DNA of 14,522 nucleotides from Chrysochromulina parva. Lineage: Eukaryota > Haptophyta > Prymnesiales > Chrysochromulinaceae. Shown here piece after piece: positions 1 to 7,708 of this stretch. Made by a program: the position numbers and the translations under genes. Location: contig PJAB01001435.1 of NCBI GenBank assembly GCA_002887195.1, forward strand, positions 1-14,522. Reading direction: 5' to 3'. The notes beneath the pieces were generated by a model. The model saw only the letters and a program-made list of their open reading frames with translations. It did no database searches and was not told the DNA's origin. How positions within the stretch are numbered: position 1 is the first letter of the stretch; each line of letters begins with the position of its first letter.

Positions 1-39
1 TGTTCATGAGATGTGCAATGCAGGTTGGTTTTAGGGGGA

Positions 40-2835
40 TCAGAATGCAAAGCTCACCGACTCGGCCACATCGTCCTCTATCCGTTCAGCTTCTTTTCGT
101 GAGATGTTGTTCCAGGATTGCAAGGGCTTCAGGATCTTGAAGATGGCATCCCGGACAAGATCATCCATGATCGCGCGTTGGCCCCGTGCGCCAAAGCCCA
201 ACTGGTTGCGGCCTGCGAGCTCGAGCACCTCACCCATCACGTACTCAAGAATGACCGCGAGCGCGAGCGCCGCCTCGGGCTGCAGCGCAAACGCAGGTCC
301 CGTAACTGCGGCCACCACACGCGGGTCGACCGCGGCCGGCCTGGGTTTGGCGGTGCGAGGGTCTTCCCAGCTGGCCGTGCACGTGTTGTGGTCCACGAAG
401 AAGATTTTCTTGCTCCTCTCATCAAACCGCTGCTCCCATCCCGGAGGCAGCTGCAGAGGAGGGGGCGGAGGCACGACAGCCATGCCGATGTTCGCGCCGA
501 GCGCCTCGACCACGCTTTGGCCACTTTTCGCCACTTTCTGTCTTGCTTTCTCGATCTCAGAGTCGACATGCTTGGCCAGCTCTCCAGTAAAGATCCCATC
601 GCCGAGCAGGCCTCCGCTGTCATCCTTGGTGCCAACCAGCGCGCGACGCACCGCTTCCTCACTCACTACGCAGCGCAGATCGCTCTTGAGAAGCGGCACC
701 GCCTTTGACGCCATTGTCAGCGGGGTCGGCGGCGTGGGGGCTGCGAGCTGCACCGTGGGCGGCAAACCCAAGGCCACAAACGGCTGCTCGATGCTCACGT
801 CGAGGGGCTCGAAGGCGGCCTGTGGATTGGTTCTACTTCGGCTGAGGAGGCGAGCAAGCACCTCGGTCGTAGCCGCCCCGAGAAGTGCCGTCGCCTCGGG
901 CTGAAGCACATGATCAGGATGGACCTGGGAGAGCACCGACTTCAGAGCGCTGTCCCACACGCCTGCAGGCGCCTGGAGCCGCAAAGCAATCTCCTTTTGG
1001 GTTCGAATGTATGCGTCGGAGCAAATGCCGCGCATACCCATTGCATGGACCTCGTCGGTGTGAAGCATGACCTGAGCGGTGGGAGTGCAGTCCAGTGAGG
1101 CATCGGTCACAACGGAGGGTGGTGCGTGCTCGGCGCTTACCGTCTCGACGGTCCCCTTGGCGCATGCAGCGCCGAATTTTACCTGCATGTGGGCGGCACG
1201 GAGCACGGCTGAAGCGAGTGCGTCATTTACAAGCTCGGTGCCCTCGGCTGGAGTCGTGTCTCCCGCCGCCCATCGGAGCCCGAGGAGCGGTGCTGGGTCC
1301 GTCAGGCGGATACGGCCAACACCATCGACGCCATCAGCGCTCACCCAGCTCACCACTTCGCCACACAGCTCAAGCTCGTGCACCACGCGCACGTGCTCGG
1401 CAAGCATGCCCTCGCTGGCGCTCTGATTAGCCGTCGTGCCCTCCTTCTCCTCTTCCTCCATCTCGCCGTCTTCATCCACCTTCATCTCGGCCGCGGCGCC
1501 AGGCAGCGAGCCGCCGTCGAGCTTGAGCCCGGGCGGCGGCGGCGTCCAAGCGGTGCACTTGAGCTGCGGCGCCTCTTCCCAACCAGAGTCGTTCCACGCC
1601 GTCCACCATGTCTTAGTGCTCACGTCGGGCGAAGCAGCAGCTGAGTCTTGTAGGTGCAGGTGGCCCTTCCCCTGACCAAGGTCCGACTCAGGCTGCCCAA
1701 TCCAGCCATCTCCAGTGAACGCAATCCAGCGAGTTGCATCACTCGTGTGCTGATACGCGGGCCGGCCGTTCACCAGCTTGCCGACGACGAGACGGTACGT
1801 GCTCAGGTAGCCGGCCGCGCCGCCAGTCAGCGAGCCGCCCTCGAGCTTGAGCCCGGGCGGCGGCGGCGGCGGCTTCTTTATCAGCTGGCACGCCCCGACA
1901 AAGCTCACGCTTGCGCCTTCGCTTGGTATGATGCCGCCTTCAAAGCTGCTCCAGTGACAGAGCACATGCTCCTTGAGGAAATGCTTGGGCATGCTCTCCG
2001 GCGCTTCTGCGGGCTCGATGAAGCCAAATCCACGCTCAGCATCCCAAGCGACGAGCGTACCGCGCCGCCGTGCTGTGGCTGATGATGTACTTCTCATCTT
2101 CGTCCGCGCTATGTCGTCGAGGACAACCTGATTGACGAGGGCAGCCGCTTCCGGATCTACCAACAAATCCTGCCGATAGATGGCGCCCGCCTCCAGAAGT
2201 GCCCGTGAATACTCCTCCTTGGCCAAGGCGGCGGTGGCAGCTTGGGTCTCTGTGTAGGTCTGCTGAGAGAGACGGCCGCCGCCGCCGCCTCCGCCTCCGT
2301 AGCCGCCGCCCCCGGGCTTCGGGCGGAACGACTCCGCATCGACCCCCACGTCCTTCAGTTCGGCACGCAGACGATCGGCGGTCTCGAAGTCCCGCCGGTG
2401 CTTCGCAGCCACCCAATCTTCCAGCTTGTCTTCCTGCTCTCGCGTAGGGGTGAGAGCTGGAAGATTGCCGCGGCCGCCGCCGCCGCCGCAATCGCAGCTG
2501 CGATCGGAGCGCGCGACGACGATCTTGGCGCTGATCTCACGGCCCAGATATAACTGCTGGTTGTGCACTTTGCACGCCTCCTGCGCGTCCTCAGCCTTGA
2601 CGTAGGTGAGGAATGCAAAGCCCTTGTGCTTGCCGCCGTCGCCCATCGGTAACTGGACATCCTCGAGCTCGCCGTACTTGCTAAAGTCGGTGCGCAGGTC
2701 CTCCTCGCGCGCGTCGAAGGAAAGCCCGCCCAGGAAGATCTTGCGGCCCTGCTCGTCTGCGAGAGCCGAGGCCGACATCGCGCGCGACAACATCTTCCGA
2801 GCGCACCCTGTGTTAGTAGTCAAACAGACACACAT
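40..2835 (-). CDS. RRM / cold-shock / WW protein with H2B-like and H2A-like histone-fold segments
   Basis: A 931-residue intact reading frame, probably a nuclear or RNP nucleic-acid-binding protein. In order: RRM at about 31-108, with RNP2 KIFLGGLSF (32-40) and RNP1 KGFAFLTY (71-78); a charged helical segment (133-172) between glycine-rich linkers; a cold-shock-like barrel at 256-320 with GFGFI (269-273); an aromatic-rich domain of unknown type (346-430) flanked by two copies of a PPPPGLKL linker; an acidic patch (452-465); a second weaker cold-shock-like segment (489-570); an H2B-like region (about 605-772) with VLSQVHPD and TGELAKH; a WW domain (796-828) with both tryptophans (W800, W823) and the closing proline; an H2A-like region (about 838-910) with ILEYVMGEVLELAGRN. 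The first ATG lies inside a TG-rich microsatellite and encodes an unlikely MCVCLTTN start, so Met15 (2793) or Met20 (2778) is the more likely start. RRM and WW are secure, the cold-shock calls moderate, the histone-like calls inferred. Confidence 0.85.
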   Translation of the reverse strand: MCVCLTTNTGCARKMLSRAMSASALADEQGRKIFLGGLSFDAREEDLRTDFSKYGELEDVQLPMGDGGKHKGFAFLTYVKAEDAQEACKVHNQQLYLGREISAKIVVARSDRSCDCGGGGGRGNLPALTPTREQEDKLEDWVAAKHRRDFETADRLRAELKDVGVDAESFRPKPGGGGYGGGGGGGGRLSQQTYTETQAATAALAKEEYSRALLEAGAIYRQDLLVDPEAAALVNQVVLDDIARTKMRSTSSATARRRGTLVAWDAERGFGFIEPAEAPESMPKHFLKEHVLCHWSSFEGGIIPSEGASVSFVGACQLIKKPPPPPPGLKLEGGSLTGGAAGYLSTYRLVVGKLVNGRPAYQHTSDATRWIAFTGDGWIGQPESDLGQGKGHLHLQDSAAASPDVSTKTWWTAWNDSGWEEAPQLKCTAWTPPPPGLKLDGGSLPGAAAEMKVDEDGEMEEEEKEGTTANQSASEGMLAEHVRVVHELELCGEVVSWVSADGVDGVGRIRLTDPAPLLGLRWAAGDTTPAEGTELVNDALASAVLRAAHMQVKFGAACAKGTVETVSAEHAPPSVVTDASLDCTPTAQVMLHTDEVHAMGMRGICSDAYIRTQKEIALRLQAPAGVWDSALKSVLSQVHPDHVLQPEATALLGAATTEVLARLLSRSRTNPQAAFEPLDVSIEQPFVALGLPPTVQLAAPTPPTPLTMASKAVPLLKSDLRCVVSEEAVRRALVGTKDDSGGLLGDGIFTGELAKHVDSEIEKARQKVAKSGQSVVEALGANIGMAVVPPPPPLQLPPGWEQRFDERSKKIFFVDHNTCTASWEDPRTAKPRPAAVDPRVVAAVTGPAFALQPEAALALAVILEYVMGEVLELAGRNQLGFGARGQRAIMDDLVRDAIFKILKPLQSWNNISRKEAERIEDDVAESVSFAF

Positions 2836-2862
2836 TCACATTCACACACACACATTCACACC
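2827..2862. repeat. CA/TG-rich microsatellite at the 5' end of the RRM/WW gene
   Basis: An imperfect run of CACA units broken by CATTCA units covers the presumed 5' leader and reaches the first ATG of the gene. On the coding strand it is TG-rich with several out-of-frame or quickly terminated ATGs, so the N-terminus drawn from the first ATG is doubtful. Confidence 0.75.
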
Positions 2863-2864
2863 AT
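2856..2864 (-). promoter_or_regulatory. Candidate minimal upstream ORF before the RRM/WW gene
   Basis: On the minus strand an ATG in a strong context (CCGCCATGG) is followed by one GTG codon and TGA, giving a two-residue upstream ORF. It ends about 20 bases before the first in-frame ATG of the main gene. A start-stop ATGTGA also sits directly before that ATG. Such elements can damp translation, but only if the transcript begins upstream of 2864, which the sequence cannot show. Confidence 0.3.
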
Positions 2865-2977
2865 GGCGGGTACCGCGCGGGGTCGGTTTAGAAGGGCGAC
2901 ATGGCCATCGTGAGCTTGAAGCTCATGGCGGGAGTGGCGAGGAGTACGGTATGTGCCTGTTGCAGGTGCCTGTATTT

Positions 2978-3005
2978 ATGAATACACACTGCACACTGTA
3001 TTCAT
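2978..3005. repeat. Perfect 9-bp inverted repeat, 10-base loop
   Basis: ATGAATACA (2978-2986) and its exact reverse complement TGTATTCAT (2997-3005) enclose a 10-base loop. Outside it, CCTG (2969-2972) and CAGG (3009-3012) could pair across a mismatched interval and lengthen the stem. It lies about 145 bases upstream of the RRM/WW reading frame. It could be a regulatory hairpin or a remnant of a small inverted-repeat element; nothing decides between them. Confidence 0.6.
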
Positions 3006-3147
3006 ACTGCAGGAAATTCATACGACAAAGAAGTACTTACCGTTTGGACAAAACTGGAATACCGGTACCGGGGTTACACATGGGGACACGGATCATACAA
3101 CCGATACAGTCCGGTACCGGTTAAAAGACACCGGGGGACGAGCCGTC

Positions 3148-3218
3148 GACCACAGACGAGGTTGCGTGGTCCCTCGTCTGTGATTTCTAACACGGAACAG
3201 ACGAGGACCACAGACGAG
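3148..3218. repeat. Cluster of direct and inverted CAGACGAG repeats
   Basis: GACCACAGACGAG occurs at 3148-3160 and again at 3206-3218. CACAGACGAGG (3151-3161) has an exact inverted partner at 3172-3182 with a 10-base loop, and a further CAGACGAGGA lies at about 3198-3207. Four copies of one core within 70 bases suggest a repeated protein-binding site or hairpin, of unknown function. Confidence 0.55.
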
Positions 3219-3760
3219 CCTCACAACCATCCATCCCAACCCACCAACGCACACGCACGACCGCGCGACGACCGAATCCGCGGCCAACTCAGCCACAACC
3301 CCGGAGCCCGGACCGAACCCCGCGGCCGACTCAGAAGAGGCGGCCCCCTGACGCCTGCGAACCCGACCGCCCGGCCGGACCCTGCCGCTGCCCGTGCCCC
3401 ATGGCGATATCGGATATGAGCCCCGCGGCCCGCCCGCTAACCCTACGCAGGGTATACAAGAAGGCGCGGTCAAAACAACTCCATCTAACCTTCCGCCGAG
3501 ACGCGAGAGACTGATCAGCTACACACGCACACACGCACCACACGCTCATGGCGAGACAGCCCGGGCTCATAGTAGTAGCCTATCGGAGCGGGTATCTGGC
3601 ACACATTCCATATAGCCCGGCATAGCGCGTGCGTATGCCCCCCCTAGCCCTACCCCTTGCAGTTGCACCAGGCCGACTTTGTTTACTCGGTACTCGCCGC
3701 AGTCCCTTGCGAAGTTCTACCTCGCAACCCGTTGCACGATGCGCAGTGATATGCTCCTGA

Positions 3761-6700
3761 TCAGGCGTTCAGACTGTCGGCTTTATCGAGGCCTGCAGCA
3801 AAGGCGGCCGCAACATCCAATTTTGGCGCGGAGGATCCCGCCGGTTTGCTTGTTTTCGCCAAGGAAGCCAGCTTGGCCCCCTCGAGATGACAGGCCTTCT
3901 TGGACTTTGAGCCCACCCCCCAGCCCAGCTGGCCGAGGATGGTGCGGCGCTTGTGCGGCTCTTCTTCATGCCTCTCAAAACTGATCTTTTGCCATTCCTC
4001 CACAATGATGGCAAAGTCCTCGTAGACAATCTCATCTGATTTGACGGCTTTCATGGCTGTGGCTACCTGCTGCCTGCCCAGGTTGGGGTACATGGCGTCG
4101 AGAATCAGCCGAACCTCCGCCTTCTCGAGCTTCTTCGACTTGTCAAGGTCGAAGGTGTCGAACGTCTTCCGCATTATCTGATCAACTTCTTTATCGGTCA
4201 GCTTCGACCCGTTGATTTCCATCTTGAGCGCCTTGAGCTTCTTGACCATCATCTTCCGATTTCTCTGGATCTGCCAGTCCTTGTATAGCACCCTCGCAAC
4301 TGAGTAGGACAAGAACAGCAACATGCCTCCAACTATGACAAGCAGGGACAATGCCTCCTGCTCCACACCCTTCAGGATGAAGCCAACCACAAGGCACGGG
4401 AAGAGGACAAAGGGAAGCAAGACCCGGAAGACGCCGTCGACGGAGACGGCCAAGACCTTGCAGCCGAAGCGGATCAAAGCGTGCACGACGATCGTCTCTA
4501 CGAGCCCCGCGAGGATCACAAAGAACTGGACGAGGGCAAACTCGTCAGTCCAGATGAGGCTGCTGAGCGTCCCCAGGCCGAGGTCTGTGTTGGCGCGGGT
4601 AACCACCAGCAACAGGGCAATGATGTGGAGCGAGGCGCGAGCACCGACAAGCGGAGGGACGGTCGCGTCCATGTACAGGCTGAGGAGCGGCGCCTCAGAG
4701 ATGACGATGGAGGGTATCAGCTGCTTGATGATGAAGAGGTCGTTGTTGCGCTTGATCTTAAAGACCACCGGGCAGGCGTCTTGCCTGGACTCCAGCAAGG
4801 CCAGGTCAAGGAAGATGTCGTTTTCGATATCCGCTGCACGGCAGCCTCCGCCTGCAGTGCCACAACTATCCCAGAGCCACGTCGCCGACTGGGGAAGGAT
4901 ACGGTTCGAGTCTGTAAAACTCAACGTCTCCTTGTAGCGCAACTGCTCGACCAGAGCGTCGCACCCGGTGAGATTCACAGTTGGCAGCCTGAGATGGATG
5001 GGAATGGTCTGCCGGTCGAAGGGGAAGCTGCGATATTGGAAGTCCTGTGCCAACATAACAGCCTCGCGGATTCGCAGTGTAGCCACTGCGCCGTTTTGAG
5101 AATAGAGGGACTCCAAGAGTTTTCTTTCCCGAGCGGGCTCCGTCTCGGTGGTGCCAAGGACGAGCTTCGGGCGCCAGAAACGCTTCGCGTGCTCCGACTC
5201 GGTCGAGGCCACACTCGAAAGCATCGTATCGAGGACCTTGCGGCAAGGCGAGGTAAGGAGGCGAGTGTCGTTCCACGTCAGAGAGTAAGTTAGGATGAAC
5301 TCAATCTGCACGCCAGCGCCTTTGACCTTGTCGACTGAAATGCGGAACTCGCCCAACGTGAAGCTGCCAGTCACCAAGGGGCCCGAGCCAGTGCCAGAAG
5401 AGCCAGGCTTCGAGATGTAGTCAATCCCCTGTGCAATCTGATTCTTCAGGCACTCGCTGACTGCCTGCTCCGTCGTGCAGGCGTTTTGCTGGCACTCCGC
5501 ATTGTTGCACTGCGGCCAGCACGTCGTGTCCTTATACATGAATTCGAGGCACTCCGCTTTGGCCGAGCACTCGCTTAGGCAGCTCGTGCAATAGCTGCGC
5601 AGCCCGCAGTCGACACAGTCCGTGCCGACTTCGCACAAAGATTTTTGGCCGATTTTTCTGGTTCCGTTGCTGTTGTCGCTGTTCGCGCCATCATCGCATA
5701 TGCCCTTACTTTGTGGAAACCTCGCATTGCACGTGTTCTCGCAGAGTGAGGGCGGCGGGGAGGGTGGGGGTGGCCGGGAGGGACGTGGGGGGGGCAATGA
5801 GGGCGGTCGTTTTGCATTGGGTGGCAAACTTGGAGGCGTAAAGATTGCGGTGGCGGTTTGAGCCTCGGCGAGTTCCAGGCCGGTGATTGCGACGTCGTTC
5901 CCGGAGAACCCCATGAGCGAAGTCAAGTAAGTCATGTTGTAAGATTGCATCCGAATTCTCTTTTGCATTATGGCGAGGTCGGTGCCGTTGAAGAGCACGG
6001 ACTCAAATCCGCAGATCACTCGTGGGGAGGGGGGGGTCGGGGGGGGGGGAGAACGGCGATTGAAAAAGTACCGCTCGTGATACAGCCCCATGCCAAGCGC
6101 GATCATCTCCACCGAAATCTCAGAAGAGGTGGCCATGGGAAGGGGAGGCGGCGGCGGCGGCGGAGTTGAGGGTGGGGATGGCGGCGAACTCGGAGCAACG
6201 GGAGGACAGTTACGAACCCGCGTGACATCCGTCCAGGTGACTGTGGCCTTGATTATCAGCGTATTGGCGTTGGAAGCCTGGAGTCTCCGACCAGCCGGAG
6301 TGATACCCCCGTTGGTCAACTCAACATCCACCTTGCATCTTGGCCTACCGCTGCAACCCATCTGAGTACTGGTCTCTGCTACGAGTTTGAGTGTATTTCG
6401 AGGATGTTCCCATGTCCTGGTGCCAACTACTGAAGGTTTAGGAGCTCCTGTGCCCGGAGTGCACCCAGTAGTATTAGAGGAGGCGGTGCAAGCAGTGCTG
6501 AAGTTGAAGAACTTGTACGTGATGATCAGCTGGGGGAGGACCACGGCAAAACCAGAGTCGTACGCAATCGGAGCCACTGGGGGCAGATTGGGTGGTGCGG
6601 GTGAAGGTGGAGCTTCGGGGACTATGAAGGTGTAGTTTGTCTCAACCCTTGGCCCAGACTGATCGGGATCATAAGGGTTCGTGAATTCTAGAGCGTCGTA

Positions 6701-7708
6701 AGTCCATTTGCCGTTGTACCAGCCCCAGCCCCAGTAGGCTTTCAGAGTCAACGTGCACGTCGAGCCCGGCACGAGAGGGGGGGACGGCCTCACCCTCTGC
6801 GGCATAATTCCGTTGGGGTATGAGTAGCCGTCGCTGCAAGCCAATGCCCATCTGCAATCATTTGGAGAAGAGTCAAAGTCGACGACAATCTCGGGCCCAA
6901 CGGCCGGCGCAGGTGGTGGAGGTGGGGGAGTGGCCGAAAGTGGTGGCGGCGGCGGAGGTGGTGGCGCAAACGGAATCGCGCGAAGGCCACAGGAGAAACA
7001 GTCGGTGCCGAGGTCGCACCACGACCACCCCGATCCTTCTCCGCCATCGTCGCAGTTGCCGTAATACATCGGAACTGTGCATGTGTCTTCGCATCGGAAG
7101 AACGTGCCAACAGGCGGCACCAACAGGCGAGGGCCACAGTCGTAACAGTCGGTGCCGAGGGCGCATTGGGAAAATTCCGATCCGGGTCCGCCATCGTCGC
7201 AGTCGCTGTCTCCATTCCAATTGCAAGTGTAAGTGCATCGGTTGATCGCGCCCGCGGGGGTCGGAGGTGGTGGAGGATAAACAACACGGGCGCCACAGTG
7301 GTCGCAGTCGGTTCCGAATGAGCACTCTGAGAGCGTTGCGCCCGGGCCGCCGTCGTCGCACCAATTGGAAAAGCCGTATTGCTGATCAACTGTTGATGTG
7401 CATGTATTGCTGCACAGTAATGTAGAATTAGGGGCCAGAGGGGGCCGAGGTGGAGAACGAGGAGACGCAGGGCTCGGTGGAGTTCTCGGTTGAGGTGGAG
7501 GTGGATGATAACCTCTGGGGCCACAGTCTGCGCAGTCGGTTCCGAGTGCGCAATTTGAGAACCATGCGCCCGGTTCGCCGTCGTCGCACAAACCTTGGTT
7601 ACCGGTCGTGCATGTATTGCTGCACAGCAATCCTGCTGTATGAGTTGCTGCGCATGAGTGGATGAGACCCAGCACCATGGCGAGCAACATTGCGAACGAA
7701 GAACGCAT
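3761..7708 (-). CDS. Pentameric ligand-gated ion channel with LNR-like/proline-rich ectodomain, fifth membrane helix and EF-hand
   Basis: A 1315-residue protein read from the ATG at 7708; upstream in-frame sequence lacks an ATG, and Met1 starts a good signal peptide (MRSSFAMLLAMVLGLIHSCA). Four cysteine-rich repeats of the form CDDG(G)xG...C..GTDC.DCG.R lie at about 29-65, 99-141, 158-194 and 206-243, a fifth at 656-704, and a CNNAEC Notch-LNR-like stretch at 707-753; polyproline linkers join them. Unknown, probably beta-rich, segments fill 270-630. The channel ligand-binding domain spans about 780-988, with LTWNDTRL, FWRPKL (844-849) and the hallmark FPFDRQ (895-900); the two loop cysteines are absent, as in prokaryotic members. 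Membrane helices: M1 990-1012, M2 1017-1039, M3 1055-1079, M4 about 1090-1112, and an extra helix 1118-1142 followed by a very basic stretch. An EF-hand loop (DLDKSKKLEKAE, 1187-1198) has acidic or polar residues at positions 1, 3, 5, 9 and 12; a second, degenerate one follows. Channel identity is confident; ligand and ion are unknown. Confidence 0.88.
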   Translation of the reverse strand: MRSSFAMLLAMVLGLIHSCAATHTAGLLCSNTCTTGNQGLCDDGEPGAWFSNCALGTDCADCGPRGYHPPPPQPRTPPSPASPRSPPRPPLAPNSTLLCSNTCTSTVDQQYGFSNWCDDGGPGATLSECSFGTDCDHCGARVVYPPPPPTPAGAINRCTYTCNWNGDSDCDDGGPGSEFSQCALGTDCYDCGPRLLVPPVGTFFRCEDTCTVPMYYGNCDDGGEGSGWSWCDLGTDCFSCGLRAIPFAPPPPPPPPLSATPPPPPPAPAVGPEIVVDFDSSPNDCRWALACSDGYSYPNGIMPQRVRPSPPLVPGSTCTLTLKAYWGWGWYNGKWTYDALEFTNPYDPDQSGPRVETNYTFIVPEAPPSPAPPNLPPVAPIAYDSGFAVVLPQLIITYKFFNFSTACTASSNTTGCTPGTGAPKPSVVGTRTWEHPRNTLKLVAETSTQMGCSGRPRCKVDVELTNGGITPAGRRLQASNANTLIIKATVTWTDVTRVRNCPPVAPSSPPSPPSTPPPPPPPLPMATSSEISVEMIALGMGLYHERYFFNRRSPPPPTPPSPRVICGFESVLFNGTDLAIMQKRIRMQSYNMTYLTSLMGFSGNDVAITGLELAEAQTATAIFTPPSLPPNAKRPPSLPPPRPSRPPPPSPPPSLCENTCNARFPQSKGICDDGANSDNSNGTRKIGQKSLCEVGTDCVDCGLRSYCTSCLSECSAKAECLEFMYKDTTCWPQCNNAECQQNACTTEQAVSECLKNQIAQGIDYISKPGSSGTGSGPLVTGSFTLGEFRISVDKVKGAGVQIEFILTYSLTWNDTRLLTSPCRKVLDTMLSSVASTESEHAKRFWRPKLVLGTTETEPARERKLLESLYSQNGAVATLRIREAVMLAQDFQYRSFPFDRQTIPIHLRLPTVNLTGCDALVEQLRYKETLSFTDSNRILPQSATWLWDSCGTAGGGCRAADIENDIFLDLALLESRQDACPVVFKIKRNNDLFIIKQLIPSIVISEAPLLSLYMDATVPPLVGARASLHIIALLLVVTRANTDLGLGTLSSLIWTDEFALVQFFVILAGLVETIVVHALIRFGCKVLAVSVDGVFRVLLPFVLFPCLVVGFILKGVEQEALSLLVIVGGMLLFLSYSVARVLYKDWQIQRNRKMMVKKLKALKMEINGSKLTDKEVDQIMRKTFDTFDLDKSKKLEKAEVRLILDAMYPNLGRQQVATAMKAVKSDEIVYEDFAIIVEEWQKISFERHEEEPHKRRTILGQLGWGVGSKSKKACHLEGAKLASLAKTSKPAGSSAPKLDVAAAFAAGLDKADSLNA

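Larger units (their letters stand above)
2836..3760. other. Intergenic region between the RRM/WW gene and the channel gene
   Basis: About 925 bases hold the upstream region of the RRM/WW gene and the downstream region of the channel gene, both minus strand. No convincing coding sequence is present. It contains a perfect hairpin (2978-3005), two copies of the palindrome CCGGTACCGG (from 3062 and at 3111-3120), and a cluster of CAGACGAG motifs in both orientations (3148-3218). No clear TATA box or AATAAA signal for either gene was recognised. Confidence 0.6.

Noticed and set aside
2804..2864. Mini-intron joining the ATG at 2864 to the RRM frame through the TACTAACACAG site
   Set aside because: The phase does not fit: splicing from the available GT would put the RRM out of frame.
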